A stretch of DNA of 14,725 nt from an uncultured Lysobacter sp. (lineage in GTDB: Bacteria > Pseudomonadota > Gammaproteobacteria > Xanthomonadales > Xanthomonadaceae): assembly GCA_946479915.1 (NCBI GenBank), contig CAMLHR010000007.1:1-14725 (forward strand), read 5' to 3'. Position numbers and translations under genes: made by a program. Of this stretch, positions 6,119 through 14,385 are shown piece by piece. The notes beneath the pieces were generated by a model that was not told the origin of the DNA, did not search any database, and saw only the letters and a program-made list of their open reading frames with translations. Within the stretch, counting starts at the first letter, position 1; every line of letters starts with the position of its first letter.

Positions 6119-7036
6119 CTGGGGCCGGTGACGCGCGCCACCGCATCATGCGCATGCAGGCTCTCGTGGTGCGCCACGTCCACCTCGAAGCGCTGCACGC
6201 GCGCATCGTCGTGCAACGCCGCTGCGACCCGGCGCGCGGCGTCCTCGGCGAACATCAGGTGCTCGGCATTGAGGCGGGCGAACGCCTGTTCGTCCTCGCG
6301 CTTGACCGCCGTCTGCACGGGCGTGCCCAGCGCCGCCTCGACGTGGTCGACGAGGTCCACGACCGGCAATTCCGCGAACGCCGGGCGCAACTCCACGCGC
6401 ACCCGCGCCGTGCTGCGCATGCGGCGTGGCGGCCAGGCCGCGTTCTGAGGCCAGCCAGTCGCGCACGACCGCCGTGGACAGGGGGCGCGCCGCGGCGAAG
6501 TCGTCGGCGAAACGCTCGGCGATCAGCTGGCGCGAGAGCGCCGCCGACGCCGGGCAGGTGCTCGAGTACTGGACCTCGACCTGCAGCACGAGCTGCAACT
6601 GGCCATCGGCCAGCGTCGCCTCCACGACGACCGGGTAGCGCTTCCAGCCGGCGTGTTCGCTCTCCAGCGCCGGGCGCAGCAGCAGGTGGTCGTAGCGCAC
6701 CGCCACGCGGGCGCGGGTGGCCAGGCCGCGCTGTGACTCCACCAGCTCCTGGAGGATGTGGCGCAGCCCCGCCGGCGTGATCGGCTCATGGGCGAATGCA
6801 TGCTGGAGCTGGAGGTACAGGCGCGACATGTGGATGCCGCGCGCGTCGGGGTCGCGCAGGTCCACGGCGACGTCGACGGTCGCCGGCGCGTGCAGCATGT
6901 CGGGGCCGTTGGCCTGCAGGCGGACCGGCAACGCGATGCCGGTCATGCCCACCCAGTCGAGCGGGCGCGCGAGCGCGGCGGCGTCCCCGGCGACGTCGGG
7001 CAGCGAGGCGCCCGTGGCGGGTTGGCGTGGGGTCAT
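6115..7036 (-). pseudogene. folE2: GTP cyclohydrolase FolE2 (type IB), frameshifted
   Basis: FolE2 converts GTP to dihydroneopterin triphosphate, the first step of folate-type pterin synthesis, often as a zinc-independent substitute for FolE. The first frame (7036 to about 6413) carries LPDV, GIHMSRL (67-73), SSTCPASAALS with active-site Cys161, and ATPHAQ (203-208). It then turns into low-complexity sequence, while the next frame (from 6420) continues the family sequence: RSTARVRVELRP, TAVKREDEQAF, FAEDAARRVA and HHESLHAHDA, ending at TAG 6115. Joined, the parts give about 305 residues, the normal length. Inserting CGCAG after the CAG of HAQ restores the family's AQRS motif. It may be a true recent mutation or a sequencing or assembly error. 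The 74-base gap upstream and a -10 box suggest separate transcription. Confidence 0.88.
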
Positions 7037-7042
7037 CCGGTC

Positions 7043-7071
7043 ATTCTACCGGCCGCGCCGTGGACGGCCGG
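7043..7071 (-). promoter_or_regulatory. Candidate leaderless promoter and inverted repeat of folE2
   Basis: On the minus strand TAGAAT (7048-7043) ends six bases before the folE2 ATG, which would place transcription start at or next to the start codon; no ribosome binding site is visible. Directly upstream is a perfect 7-bp inverted repeat, CCGGCCG (7049-7055) and CGGCCGG (7065-7071), with a 9-base loop, lying where a -35 box would be. It could be an operator or a 3' hairpin of the preceding gene; no T-run follows. Confidence 0.4.
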
Positions 7072-7110
7072 CACGCGGTGCGCAACGCGGCGTTCCAGCG
7101 GAGGCGCCGT

Positions 7111-7845
7111 TCAGGCCTGCTGCCCGCCGTCCGGGCGCGGGCGGGCCGCCTGCCAGGCGCGCCAGAGCGTGCGCCAGCGGGACATCGGCACGGGCGCGTC
7201 CCTGCCCGTCTCCAGTTGCGCGAGGCGGGCCCGCTGCAGCATCGCGTGGATCCGGCGCAGCCGCGCGACCGGCGCACCCGCCGGCCAGGCGTCCAGCAGC
7301 GCCGCCGCCCAGGCGCGCGCGCCTTCCGTGCCGCCACCCGCGAGCAATTGCAACGGCGCGGCCCCCTCGCGGTGGTGTAGCAGCCGTTCGGCCAGCAGCG
7401 CGCTGGCCAGGTCGCCGCTGGACGCCGTGGTGGCAGGCGTCCCGGAGAGTTCGGATTCGACCGCCGCGGCCGCGACGGCGAACGGCGCGAGGTCCGCCAC
7501 CGCGGCGGTGCTGTCCCGCGGCCGCCCGCGGCTCGCCTGCAGCGTCGGCAACGCCGCGGCGAGCGCGCCCCATGACGCGGCGCGCGCGGCGAGCGGCTTG
7601 CCCAGCGGATGGCGCCGCGCCCCGCGCGTCCAGCCGTCGAACTCCTCGGCCCACCAGCCGAGCTTCGCCTCGCCCGGTCGCGGATCCTCGCCGCCCCATG
7701 CCGCGTCGCCCAGCTCCTGCAGCAGCGCGAGCCAGGCCTGCGCGAGTTCGCGCCGGGCGGCCGGCACGAACACCTCGGCGACGCCCCATTCGGGCCAGCG
7801 CGCGCGCCACTTGGCGATGAAGTCGCCGGGGTCGCCGTCGTTCAT
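7111..7845 (-). CDS. Squalene/phytoene synthase-like protein of unknown activity
   Basis: The 244-residue product resembles the squalene/phytoene synthase superfamily at its N-terminal half: an ALLQELGDAAW helix (40-50) and PGEAKLGWWAEEFDGWTRG (57-75) followed by RRHPLGKPL, the counterpart of the K-x-x-W-W-R-E-E segment and HP turn of phytoene synthases. The Asp-rich metal motifs needed for condensing prenyl diphosphates are not visible and the protein is shorter than active enzymes (about 280-340), so catalysis is doubtful; the eukaryotic complex I assembly factor NDUFAF6 shows that this fold can be used otherwise. It is known to me as a conserved neighbour of gph in Xanthomonads. ATG at 7845 overlaps the gph stop (ATGA), so it is translationally coupled. 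Confidence 0.6.
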   Translation of the reverse strand: MNDGDPGDFIAKWRARWPEWGVAEVFVPAARRELAQAWLALLQELGDAAWGGEDPRPGEAKLGWWAEEFDGWTRGARRHPLGKPLAARAASWGALAAALPTLQASRGRPRDSTAAVADLAPFAVAAAAVESELSGTPATTASSGDLASALLAERLLHHREGAAPLQLLAGGGTEGARAWAAALLDAWPAGAPVARLRRIHAMLQRARLAQLETGRDAPVPMSRWRTLWRAWQAARPRPDGGQQA

Positions 7846-8510
7846 GCCGGGACCGGCCATGCATCGGGGCGACGGAGGTCGCCGGGGGCGTCGACCAGCA
7901 CGTCCCCGCGCCAGGCGAAGGGATCGTCCCCGGACAGGCGGTAGCCCCACAGCGCGACGACCGACGGCATGCCGGCGGCACGCGCGGCGACGATGTCGCG
8001 TTCGTCGTCGCCGACGTACGCGCAGTCGCCCGGCGCGACGCCCAGGCGTTCGGCCGCGACCAGCAGCGGCATCGGGTCCGGCTTGCGCGCGGGCAACGAA
8101 TCGCCGCCGAGCAGCACCGCGCAGCGCGCATCCCAGCCGAGGATCGGCATCAACAGCCTCGCCAGCGCTTCGGGCTTGTTGGTCACGATCCCCCAGGGCA
8201 CGCCCGCGGACTCGAGGGCCTGCAGCAGCGGCTCGATGCCGTCGAACGGCGCGCCGTGCCGGCCGAGCTCGCCGCGGTAGCGTTCCAGGAACTCCGGGAT
8301 CCAGCCTTCGCGCACCGCCTCGTCGACGTCGGCGAACGCGGCGCCGACCATCGCGCGCGCGCCCTTCGACACGTGCGGCCGCAGCTCGGCCAGGATCATC
8401 GGCGCGCGGCCCCGTTCGGCGCGCATCGCGTTCACCGTCGCCAGCATGTCCGGCGCGCTGTCGAGCAGCGTGCCATCGAGGTCGAACAGGGCGGCGCGGG
8501 GGAATCCCAT
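7842..8510 (-). CDS. gph: Phosphoglycolate phosphatase (HAD superfamily)
   Basis: Gph hydrolyses 2-phosphoglycolate, a by-product of oxidative DNA end repair, to glycolate. The 222-residue product has the full HAD set: FDLDGTLLDS with nucleophile Asp10 and acid/base Asp12, VTNKPE with Thr110, ARKPDP with Lys143, and YVGDDERD with Asp168 and Asp169. The helical cap between residues 20 and 90 is of the Gph/MupP size. ATG at 8510 gives the standard N-terminus and lies 11 bases after ubiG. Adjacency to ubiG is common in gammaproteobacteria. In Pseudomonas the gene next to ubiG (mupP) is a MurNAc-6-phosphate phosphatase in peptidoglycan recycling, so that activity is a real alternative here. Confidence 0.85.
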   Translation of the reverse strand: MGFPRAALFDLDGTLLDSAPDMLATVNAMRAERGRAPMILAELRPHVSKGARAMVGAAFADVDEAVREGWIPEFLERYRGELGRHGAPFDGIEPLLQALESAGVPWGIVTNKPEALARLLMPILGWDARCAVLLGGDSLPARKPDPMPLLVAAERLGVAPGDCAYVGDDERDIVAARAAGMPSVVALWGYRLSGDDPFAWRGDVLVDAPGDLRRPDAWPVPA

Positions 8511-8521
8511 CCTAGGCCCTG

Positions 8522-9250
8522 CTACGGCTTCAGCGCGGCGGCGAGGTAGTTGACGTCCGTGCGCGACGACAGGCGCGCGCCGTTGCGCCACGGTTCGTAC
8601 AGCAGGCCGCTGACATCCTCCAGCGCGAGCCCGGCCGCCCGCAGCCACGCCGCCAGTTCCGACGGCCGGATGAAGTCGCGGTACTGGTGGGTGCCCTTCG
8701 GCAGCAGGCGCGCGACGTATTCCGCGCCGACGATCGCCAGCGCGAACGCGGCCGGCGTGCGGTTCAGCGTGGACACGAACAAGCGGCCGCCGGGCCGCAG
8801 CAGGGTCGCGCAGGCGGCCAGCACCGAGGCCGGATCCGGCACGTGCTCGAGCATCTCCATGCAGGTCACGACGTCGAACGTCCCCGGTGCCTCCGCGGCG
8901 AGCGACTCCACCGACTGCAACCGGTAATCCACGCGCACGCCGCTCTCGAGCCCGTGCAGCTTCGCCACCCGGACCAGGTCCGGCGACAGGTCGAGCGCGA
9001 CGACGTCGGCGCCCGCGCGCGCCAGCGCCTCGCTGAGCAGGCCGCCGCCGCACCCGACATCCAGCACGCGCGCGCCGGCGAGCGCCCGGTCCTCCGCGTG
9101 CAACCGGTCGGCGACGTAGCGCAGCCGCACCGGGTTCAACGCATGCAGCGGCTTCTGCGGTCCTTCCGGGTCCCACCAGCGCTGGGCCAGCGCCCCGAAC
9201 TTGTCGAGCTCGGCCTGGCTGAAGTTGCCTTCGCGCGCCGCGCCGGTCAC
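8522..9250 (-). CDS. ubiG: Ubiquinone biosynthesis O-methyltransferase UbiG
   Basis: UbiG is an SAM-dependent methyltransferase that performs both O-methylations of ubiquinone synthesis. The 242-residue product shows [20 protein letters not shown] (9-28), [12 protein letters not shown] (35-46), SAM motif [17 protein letters not shown] (62-77), LDLSPD (86-91), [12 protein letters not shown] (129-140), [18 protein letters not shown] and [12 protein letters not shown], all hallmarks of the family. The GTG at 9250 overlaps the mtaD stop (GTGA) and gives the usual length; the NF-x-x-x-E start of the family follows within a few residues. Position in the mtaD-ubiG-gph run supports the assignment. 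Confidence 0.95.
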   Translation of the reverse strand: MTGAAREGNFSQAELDKFGALAQRWWDPEGPQKPLHALNPVRLRYVADRLHAEDRALAGARVLDVGCGGGLLSEALARAGADVVALDLSPDLVRVAKLHGLESGVRVDYRLQSVESLAAEAPGTFDVVTCMEMLEHVPDPASVLAACATLLRPGGRLFVSTLNRTPAAFALAIVGAEYVARLLPKGTHQYRDFIRPSELAAWLRAAGLALEDVSGLLYEPWRNGARLSSRTDVNYLAAALKP

Positions 9251-10581
9251 CGGCCGAGTCCCGCGATGCGGTCGCGCCACTGGCGCGCGTTGGCGACCAG
9301 GGCCGCGGCATCCATGTCCACCAGCTCCCGCGCGCGCAGCTTCGGCTTGACGGCGATCCACACGTCGGTCACCTGGTGGCGGCCCGTCGCGTATGCTAGC
9401 TGCGATAGCACGTGGTGCAGTGGCTGCGTCTCGAGCGGGTCGAGGTCGATGCAGCACAGGTCGGCCTGCTTGCCGGGCTCGAGCGAGCCGATGTCCGCGT
9501 CCAGCCCCATCGCGCGCGCGCTGCCCAGGGTCGCGGCGCGCAACGCCGACGCGGCGTCGAGCGCCGTCGGGTCGGCCGCGACGGCCTTGGCCAGCAGCGC
9601 CGCGGTGCGCAGCTCGCCGAGCATGTCGAGGTCGTTGTTGCTGGCCGCGCCGTCGGTGCCGATCCCCACGGTGACGCCGGCGGCCTGCAGCTTCGCCACC
9701 GGGCAGAAGCCGGACGCGAGCTTGAGGTTCGACTCCGGGCAGTGCACGACCGACACGCCCCGCTGCGCGCACAGCGCGATCTCGCCCGCGTCCAGCGCCG
9801 TCATGTGCACGGCGACCAGGCGATCGTTCAACACGCCGAGCCGGTCCAGCCGCGCCAGCGGGCGCTGGCCATGCCGCTCCTGGGACTCGGCGACTTCCTG
9901 CGCGGTCTCGTGCACGTGGCAGTGGACCGGGATGTCGAGCTGGTCCGACAGCATGCGGATGCGCGCGAAGCTCGCGTCGGAGACGGTGTACGGCGCGTGC
10001 GGGGCGAACGCGGTGGACACCAGCGGATCGCCGCGCCACTGGTCGTGGACCTCGCCGGCGCGGTCGAAGTATTCGTCGTCGGTCTTCGCCCAGGCGGTCG
10101 GGAAGTCGATGACCGGCAGGCCGACGCGCGCGCGGAACCCGTGGCGCTTGTAGGTCGCGGCCTGCACGTCGGGGAAGAAGTAGTTCTCGTTGCAGCAGGT
10201 CGTGCCGCCGCGCAGCATCTCGGCGATCGCCAGCGACACGCCGTCGGCGACGAAGTCGGGCCCGATCACCGCGCCCTCGATCGGCCAGATGTGTGCCTGC
10301 AGCCACTCGTGCAGCGCGAGGTCGTCGGCGACCCCGCGCAGCAGCGTCATCGGGTTGTGGGTGTGCGCGTTGACGAAGCCCGGCAGGACCACCGAGCCGG
10401 GACGCGACACCACCTCGCGCGGGGCGAAGCGCGCATGCGCCTCCGCGTGCGGCAGCACCGCGACGATCCGCCCGGCGTCCACCGCGACGGCGTGGTCCTC
10501 GAGCACCACGCCATGCGGCTCGACCGGCACGACCCAGCCGGCCTCGATCAGGAGTTCACAGGGTTGCGGGGAGGCGGTCAT
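9247..10581 (-). CDS. mtaD: 5-methylthioadenosine/S-adenosylhomocysteine deaminase-like amidohydrolase
   Basis: A 444-residue TRZ/ATZ-family metal-dependent deaminase. MtaD-type enzymes deaminate methylthioadenosine, S-adenosylhomocysteine or related adenine derivatives. Visible elements: [18 protein letters not shown] with His73 and His75, [16 protein letters not shown] (121-136), [10 protein letters not shown] (193-202), [11 protein letters not shown] (220-230) with His222 and the following Glu225, [14 protein letters not shown] (278-291) with His280, and [14 protein letters not shown] with Asp310. The fold ends with [14 protein letters not shown] at 10581 is preferred by family N-termini; a GTG eleven codons upstream (10614) would overlap the efp stop as GTGA and is possible. 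Substrate is inferred from the MtaD signature and the ubiG neighbourhood; chlorohydrolase or guanine deaminase activity is less likely. Confidence 0.85.
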   Translation of the reverse strand: MTASPQPCELLIEAGWVVPVEPHGVVLEDHAVAVDAGRIVAVLPHAEAHARFAPREVVSRPGSVVLPGFVNAHTHNPMTLLRGVADDLALHEWLQAHIWPIEGAVIGPDFVADGVSLAIAEMLRGGTTCCNENYFFPDVQAATYKRHGFRARVGLPVIDFPTAWAKTDDEYFDRAGEVHDQWRGDPLVSTAFAPHAPYTVSDASFARIRMLSDQLDIPVHCHVHETAQEVAESQERHGQRPLARLDRLGVLNDRLVAVHMTALDAGEIALCAQRGVSVVHCPESNLKLASGFCPVAKLQAAGVTVGIGTDGAASNNDLDMLGELRTAALLAKAVAADPTALDAASALRAATLGSARAMGLDADIGSLEPGKQADLCCIDLDPLETQPLHHVLSQLAYATGRHQVTDVWIAVKPKLRARELVDMDAAALVANARQWRDRIAGLGR

Positions 10582-10610
10582 CGCGGGGATGGCACCGGGC
10601 AGGACCGGGG

Positions 10611-11177
10611 TCACTTCACACGGCTGACGTACTCGCCCGAACGCGTGTCGACCTTGATGACCTCGTCCTGGCCCACGAACAGCGGCACGCGCACCACCGC
10701 GCCGGTCTCGAGCCGCGCCGGCTTCCCGCCGCCGCCGGAGGTGTCGCCGCGCACGCCCGGATCGGTCTCGACGATCTGCAGCTCGACGAAGTTCGGTGGC
10801 TGCACGGTGATCGGCGCGCCGTTCCACAGCGTGACCACGCACTCCTCCTCGCCCTTGAGCCACAGCTCGGCACCGCCCATGCCGGCCTTGTCGGCCTGCA
10901 CCTGCTCGAAGGTCTCCGGGTTCATGAAGTGCCAGTACTCGCCGTCGGAGTACAGGTACTGCATGTCGGTGTCCACGACGTCGGCCGCCTCGAGCGAGTC
11001 GGTGGCCTTCATCGTGATTTCCTGCACGCGGCCGTTCTTGATGTTGCGGTACTTGACGCGGGTGAACGCCTGGCCCTTGCCCGGCTTGACGTACTCGGTG
11101 TCGGTGATGATGCACGGGTCGTTGTTGACCAGGATCTTCATCCCGTTCTTGACGTCGTTCATGCCGTAAGTGGCCAT
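10611..11177 (-). CDS. efp: Translation elongation factor P
   Basis: EF-P binds the ribosome between P and E sites and relieves stalling at polyproline. The 188-residue product is full length with three beta domains: [29 protein letters not shown], with the modifiable Lys34 in PGKGQAF; the [27 protein letters not shown] linker; the middle domain ending [20 protein letters not shown]; and the C-terminal [29 protein letters not shown]. Lys rather than Arg at the tip predicts beta-lysylation by EpmA/EpmB, and epmB is the divergent neighbour. ATG at 11177 has AGGAG nine bases upstream, a strong site. It is the first gene of the mtaD-ubiG-gph run, with mtaD beginning within about 30 bases of its stop. 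Confidence 0.97.
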   Translation of the reverse strand: MATYGMNDVKNGMKILVNNDPCIITDTEYVKPGKGQAFTRVKYRNIKNGRVQEITMKATDSLEAADVVDTDMQYLYSDGEYWHFMNPETFEQVQADKAGMGGAELWLKGEEECVVTLWNGAPITVQPPNFVELQIVETDPGVRGDTSGGGGKPARLETGAVVRVPLFVGQDEVIKVDTRSGEYVSRVK

Positions 11178-11210
11178 GCGTAAAGCTCCTGCGGTGCGGC
11201 TGTTGGTCAG

Positions 11211-11219
11211 TGCGATAAT
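11211..11219 (+). promoter_or_regulatory. Extended -10 promoter of epmB with almost no leader
   Basis: TG at 11211-11212, one base, then GATAAT (11214-11219) form an extended -10 box; no -35 match is seen 16-18 bases upstream. Transcription would start about 5 bases before the epmB ATG at 11231, and no ribosome binding site precedes that ATG, so the message may be nearly leaderless. The box is inside the 53-base efp/epmB gap. Confidence 0.5.
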
Positions 11220-11230
11220 CCCAGCCCTCC

Positions 11231-12241
11231 ATGATACCCGTACCCCCACTCGACCTGCAGCAGCGGGCCACGCCGAGCGGCCGGTGGCAGCAGGCCTGGC
11301 GCGACGCCGTGCGCGATCCGCGTGAACTCCTCGCCCTGCTCGGGTTGGAGGGGCCGAACGCCCCCGGGGCGTGCGAGGCGTTCCCGCTCCGCGTCCCTCG
11401 CGGCTTCGTCGCCCGGATGCGCCACGGCGATCCCGACGACCCGCTCCTGCGCCAGGTCCTGCCGCTCGACGAGGAGCTGCGGCCGATGCCGGGCTTCACG
11501 CTGGACGCGGTGGGCGACGCGGCCGCGCGCGCGGGCCACGGCGTCATCCGCAAGTACCAGGGACGCGCGTTGCTGGTCGCCACCGGCAGCTGCGCCGTGC
11601 ACTGCCGCTACTGCTTCCGCCGCCACTTCCCGTACGCCGAGGAGACCGCCGCGGCCGGCGCCTGGGGCGAGGCCGTCGCCGTCATCGCCGGCGACCCGGG
11701 CATCACCGAGGTCATCCTGTCCGGCGGCGACCCGCTGTCGCTGGCCACGCACAAGCTGGCCGAACTGACGGACGCGCTCGCGGGCGTGCCGCACGTGCGC
11801 CGCCTGCGTATCCACACGCGCCTGCCCGTCGTGCTGCCCGAACGCGTGGACGACACGCTCACCGACTGGCTGCGCGCGCTGCGCTGGCCGGTCACCGTCG
11901 TGCTCCACGTCAACCACGCCAATGAATTCGACGCCTCCGTGGATGCCGCCGCCCGACGCCTGCGCGACGCCGGCGCGACGCTGCTCAACCAGGCCGTGCT
12001 GCTGCGCGGCGTGAACGACAGCGTCGATGCCCTGGCCGACCTGTCCGAACGCGGCTTCGAGGCGGGCGTGCTGCCGTACTACCTGCACCAGCTGGACCGG
12101 GTCGCGGGCGCCGCGCACTTCGAGGTCGGCGACGACCGGGCGCGCCGCCTGCACGCCGCACTGGCCGCCCGCCTGCCCGGGTACCTGGTGCCCAAGCTGG
12201 TCCGCGAAGTGGCCGGCGATCCCGGCAAGCGGCCACTCTGA
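11231..12241 (+). CDS. epmB: EF-P beta-lysylation protein EpmB (lysine 2,3-aminomutase family)
   Basis: EpmB is a radical-SAM, PLP-dependent aminomutase that turns L-lysine into (R)-beta-lysine, which EpmA then attaches to Lys34 of EF-P. The 336-residue product has the C-x3-C-x2-C cluster motif in [16 protein letters not shown] (Cys121, Cys125, Cys128), the SAM-binding SGGDPLS (164-170), [37 protein letters not shown] and LPYYLHQLD, all typical. The C-terminal AGDPGK aligns with the PLP-lysine loop of lysine aminomutase, making Lys333 the likely PLP lysine. The protein ends soon after, as EpmB does, rather than continuing like true KamA (about 415). Divergent from efp, its substrate system; epmA is not in the window. 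Confidence 0.94.
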   Translation: MIPVPPLDLQQRATPSGRWQQAWRDAVRDPRELLALLGLEGPNAPGACEAFPLRVPRGFVARMRHGDPDDPLLRQVLPLDEELRPMPGFTLDAVGDAAARAGHGVIRKYQGRALLVATGSCAVHCRYCFRRHFPYAEETAAAGAWGEAVAVIAGDPGITEVILSGGDPLSLATHKLAELTDALAGVPHVRRLRIHTRLPVVLPERVDDTLTDWLRALRWPVTVVLHVNHANEFDASVDAAARRLRDAGATLLNQAVLLRGVNDSVDALADLSERGFEAGVLPYYLHQLDRVAGAAHFEVGDDRARRLHAALAARLPGYLVPKLVREVAGDPGKRPL

Positions 12242-12270
12242 ACGCGCATGGACGCTTCCAGCCACTTCGT

Positions 12271-12292
12271 GTCATAAAGTGCCCACGGAGGG
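12271..12292 (+). promoter_or_regulatory. Ribosome binding site and weak promoter of the fimX-like gene
   Basis: GGAGGG at 12287-12292 lies seven bases before the ATG at 12300 and is the strongest Shine-Dalgarno match in the window; it fixes the start over the in-frame ATG at 12318. Upstream, TG-T-CATAAA (12270-12278) resembles an extended -10 box, but no -35 box is evident, so part of the transcription may come through from epmB, which ends 58 bases upstream. Confidence 0.5.
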
Positions 12293-12299
12293 CATTGCA

Positions 12300-14384
12300 A
12301 TGCAGTTCGGAAAGGACATGGTCCTGCGCCTGCTGATCGTGGACGACAGCATCGAGGCGGCGGAGGCGATCGTCAGTGGCCTGCGCAACGGCGGGATCGC
12401 CGTACGCCCGACCCGTCCCGAGAGCGAGGACGAGCTGGCCGCGGCCATCGGCGAGCAGGCCTTCGACCTGATCATGGTCGCGCAGGATGCGACGTCCATC
12501 ACGCTTTCACAGGTGGTCCAGCACGTGGCGGCCAGCGGCAAGGACCTGCCGGTCATCGTCATCCTGGACACCCTCGACAACAACGGGCTGCTGCAGGCGC
12601 TCGACCACGGCGCGCGCGGCGTCGCCCTGCGCAGCCGCATCGACCACGTGCAGTCGGTCGTGCGCACCGAGTGGTCGGACCTGGAGGTCCGCCGTTCCCT
12701 CCGCCGGCTCGAGGCGCAGGTGCGCGAGACCGAGCGCCGCTGCGACACCCTCATCGAGTCCTCGCGTGACCCGATCGCCTACGTGCACGAGGGCATGCAC
12801 ATCCGCGCCAACCAGGCCTACCTGGAGATGTTCGGCTTCGACTCGTTCGAGGACATCGAGGGCATGTCCCTGCTCGACCTGGTCGCGCCGCAACACGTGG
12901 ACGGCTTCAAGCAACTGCTCAAGGGGCTGTCGAAGGGCGAGCCGCCGCCGGCGCGCTACGAACTGCAGGCGCGCGACATGGACGGCAACGTGTTCCCCGC
13001 GATCATGGAGTTCAGCCAGGCCAGCTACGAGGGCGAGGCCTGCCTGCAGGCCGTGTTCCGCCGCCAGGAAGCCGACCCGGAGCTGGCGCGCGAGGTGGAG
13101 GAACTGCGCCAGCGCGACCAGGTCACCGGCCTGCTGAACCGCCAGACGTTCCTGCGCGCGCTCGAGGACGCGGTGGCCGGGTCCGCCAAGGCCAGCGCCC
13201 ACCACGGCCTGCTGCTGCTCGAGCCCGACCACTACGTGCGCCTGCTGCAGGAGATCGGCCTGGATGCGGCCGACCCGCTGATCAACGCCCTCGCCGACCG
13301 CCTGCAGGGCGTGCTCGAGGAAGGCGACATCGCCGCGCGCTTCGGCGAGCACCAGTTCGCGGTGCTCTGCCGCAACAGCGACCACGTGCGCACCCAGCAG
13401 GTCGCCGAGAAGGTCCGCGCCGCGTTCGCCGACCACGTGGTCGAGGCCGGCTCGCACTCGCTCAACATCACCGCCAGCATCGGCGGCGTGCAGATCGGCG
13501 AGAAGATCGCCAGCGTGCCGCAGGTGCTGGGCAAGGCCTCGCAGGGCGTGCAGTCCGCCGTGGCGATGGGCGGCAACCGCTCGGAGATCTTCGACCCCGG
13601 CGCGGTGGACCGCGCCGAGGAGGAGAAGGTCAAGGCCTGGGTGACGCGCATCCGCGACACGCTGGACAAGGGCAGCTTCCAGCTCCATTACCAGCCGGTC
13701 ATCAGCCTCACCGGCAGCGGCGACGGGCACGAGCTGTACCAGGGGCTGCTGCGCATGGAAGGCAGCGCCGGCGAACTGGTCGCGCCGCCGGCGTTCCTGC
13801 CGATCGCCGAGGAACACGGCCTGCTGTGGGAGATCGACCAGTGGGTCGTGGGCCGCGCGATCGAGGTCATCGGGCGCCGGCTCAACGCAGGCAAGCGCAC
13901 CTCGCTGCTGGTCAAGATCACCCAGGACTCGCTGCAGGACTCGCGCCTGCTCGATCACATCGGCAAGACCCTCGACGCGCACAAGGTGCCGGGCGAACTG
14001 CTGGTCCTGGAACTGTCGGAGGCGAAGGTGTTCACCCACCTGCGCGCGGCCCAGGACTTCCAGCGCAACGTCAGCTCGCTGGGCGTGCGCGTGGGCCTGG
14101 AGCAGTTCGGCTCAGGCCTGAACTCTTTCCAGCTGCTCAATCATTTCGACGCGACGCTGCTGAAGATCGACCGCGACTTCATGCTCGAACTGCCGAACAA
14201 CGAGAAGAACCAGGAACGCATCAAGGAGATCGCCGCCAAGGCCCGCGAGGTCGGCCGGCACACGATCGCCGAGTTCGTGCAGGACGCGGCGAGCATGAGC
14301 TTCCTGTTCGGCGCCGGCGTGGACTACGTCCAGGGGCACTTCCTGGCCGCCGCCGGCCCCGAGATGAACTACGAGTTCGAGTAG
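12300..14384 (+). CDS. fimX: FimX-like degenerate REC-PAS-GGDEF-EAL c-di-GMP effector
   Basis: FimX proteins bind c-di-GMP through an inactive EAL domain and promote type IV pilus assembly via PilZ and PilB. The 694-residue product has REC (about 8-125), a helical linker, PAS (about 145-255; DPIAYVHEGMHIRANQAYLEMFG), GGDEF (about 270-432) and EAL (about 445-690). All active sites are altered. REC keeps Asp15-Asp16 but has Ala61 at the phospho-acceptor position (DLIMVA) and Arg113 for the conserved Lys. GGDEF reads GEHQF (349-353). EAL reads QGL (481-483), and the DDFG loop is EQFGSG (601-606), though LKIDRDF (621-627) and AEF (657-659) remain. This pattern predicts a c-di-GMP receptor with no turnover. 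The start is set by a strong ribosome binding site. The 3' end is one base from the convergent htpX-like gene. Confidence 0.88.
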   Translation: MQFGKDMVLRLLIVDDSIEAAEAIVSGLRNGGIAVRPTRPESEDELAAAIGEQAFDLIMVAQDATSITLSQVVQHVAASGKDLPVIVILDTLDNNGLLQALDHGARGVALRSRIDHVQSVVRTEWSDLEVRRSLRRLEAQVRETERRCDTLIESSRDPIAYVHEGMHIRANQAYLEMFGFDSFEDIEGMSLLDLVAPQHVDGFKQLLKGLSKGEPPPARYELQARDMDGNVFPAIMEFSQASYEGEACLQAVFRRQEADPELAREVEELRQRDQVTGLLNRQTFLRALEDAVAGSAKASAHHGLLLLEPDHYVRLLQEIGLDAADPLINALADRLQGVLEEGDIAARFGEHQFAVLCRNSDHVRTQQVAEKVRAAFADHVVEAGSHSLNITASIGGVQIGEKIASVPQVLGKASQGVQSAVAMGGNRSEIFDPGAVDRAEEEKVKAWVTRIRDTLDKGSFQLHYQPVISLTGSGDGHELYQGLLRMEGSAGELVAPPAFLPIAEEHGLLWEIDQWVVGRAIEVIGRRLNAGKRTSLLVKITQDSLQDSRLLDHIGKTLDAHKVPGELLVLELSEAKVFTHLRAAQDFQRNVSSLGVRVGLEQFGSGLNSFQLLNHFDATLLKIDRDFMLELPNNEKNQERIKEIAAKAREVGRHTIAEFVQDAASMSFLFGAGVDYVQGHFLAAAGPEMNYEFE

Positions 14385-14385
14385 G

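Noticed and set aside
10581..10614. GTG at 10614 as the mtaD start, overlapping the efp stop
   Set aside because: The overlap is attractive but the added residues ([10 protein letters not shown]) are not family-like and no ribosome binding site supports it; kept as an alternative only.
8687..11169. Long plus-strand frames opposite ubiG, mtaD and efp
   Set aside because: No domain resemblance; the minus-strand genes account for the sequence with all motifs in place.
12507..14039. 510-residue minus-strand frame opposite the fimX-like gene
   Set aside because: Shadow of the Leu/Glu/Arg-rich coding strand; no start signal and no recognisable domain.
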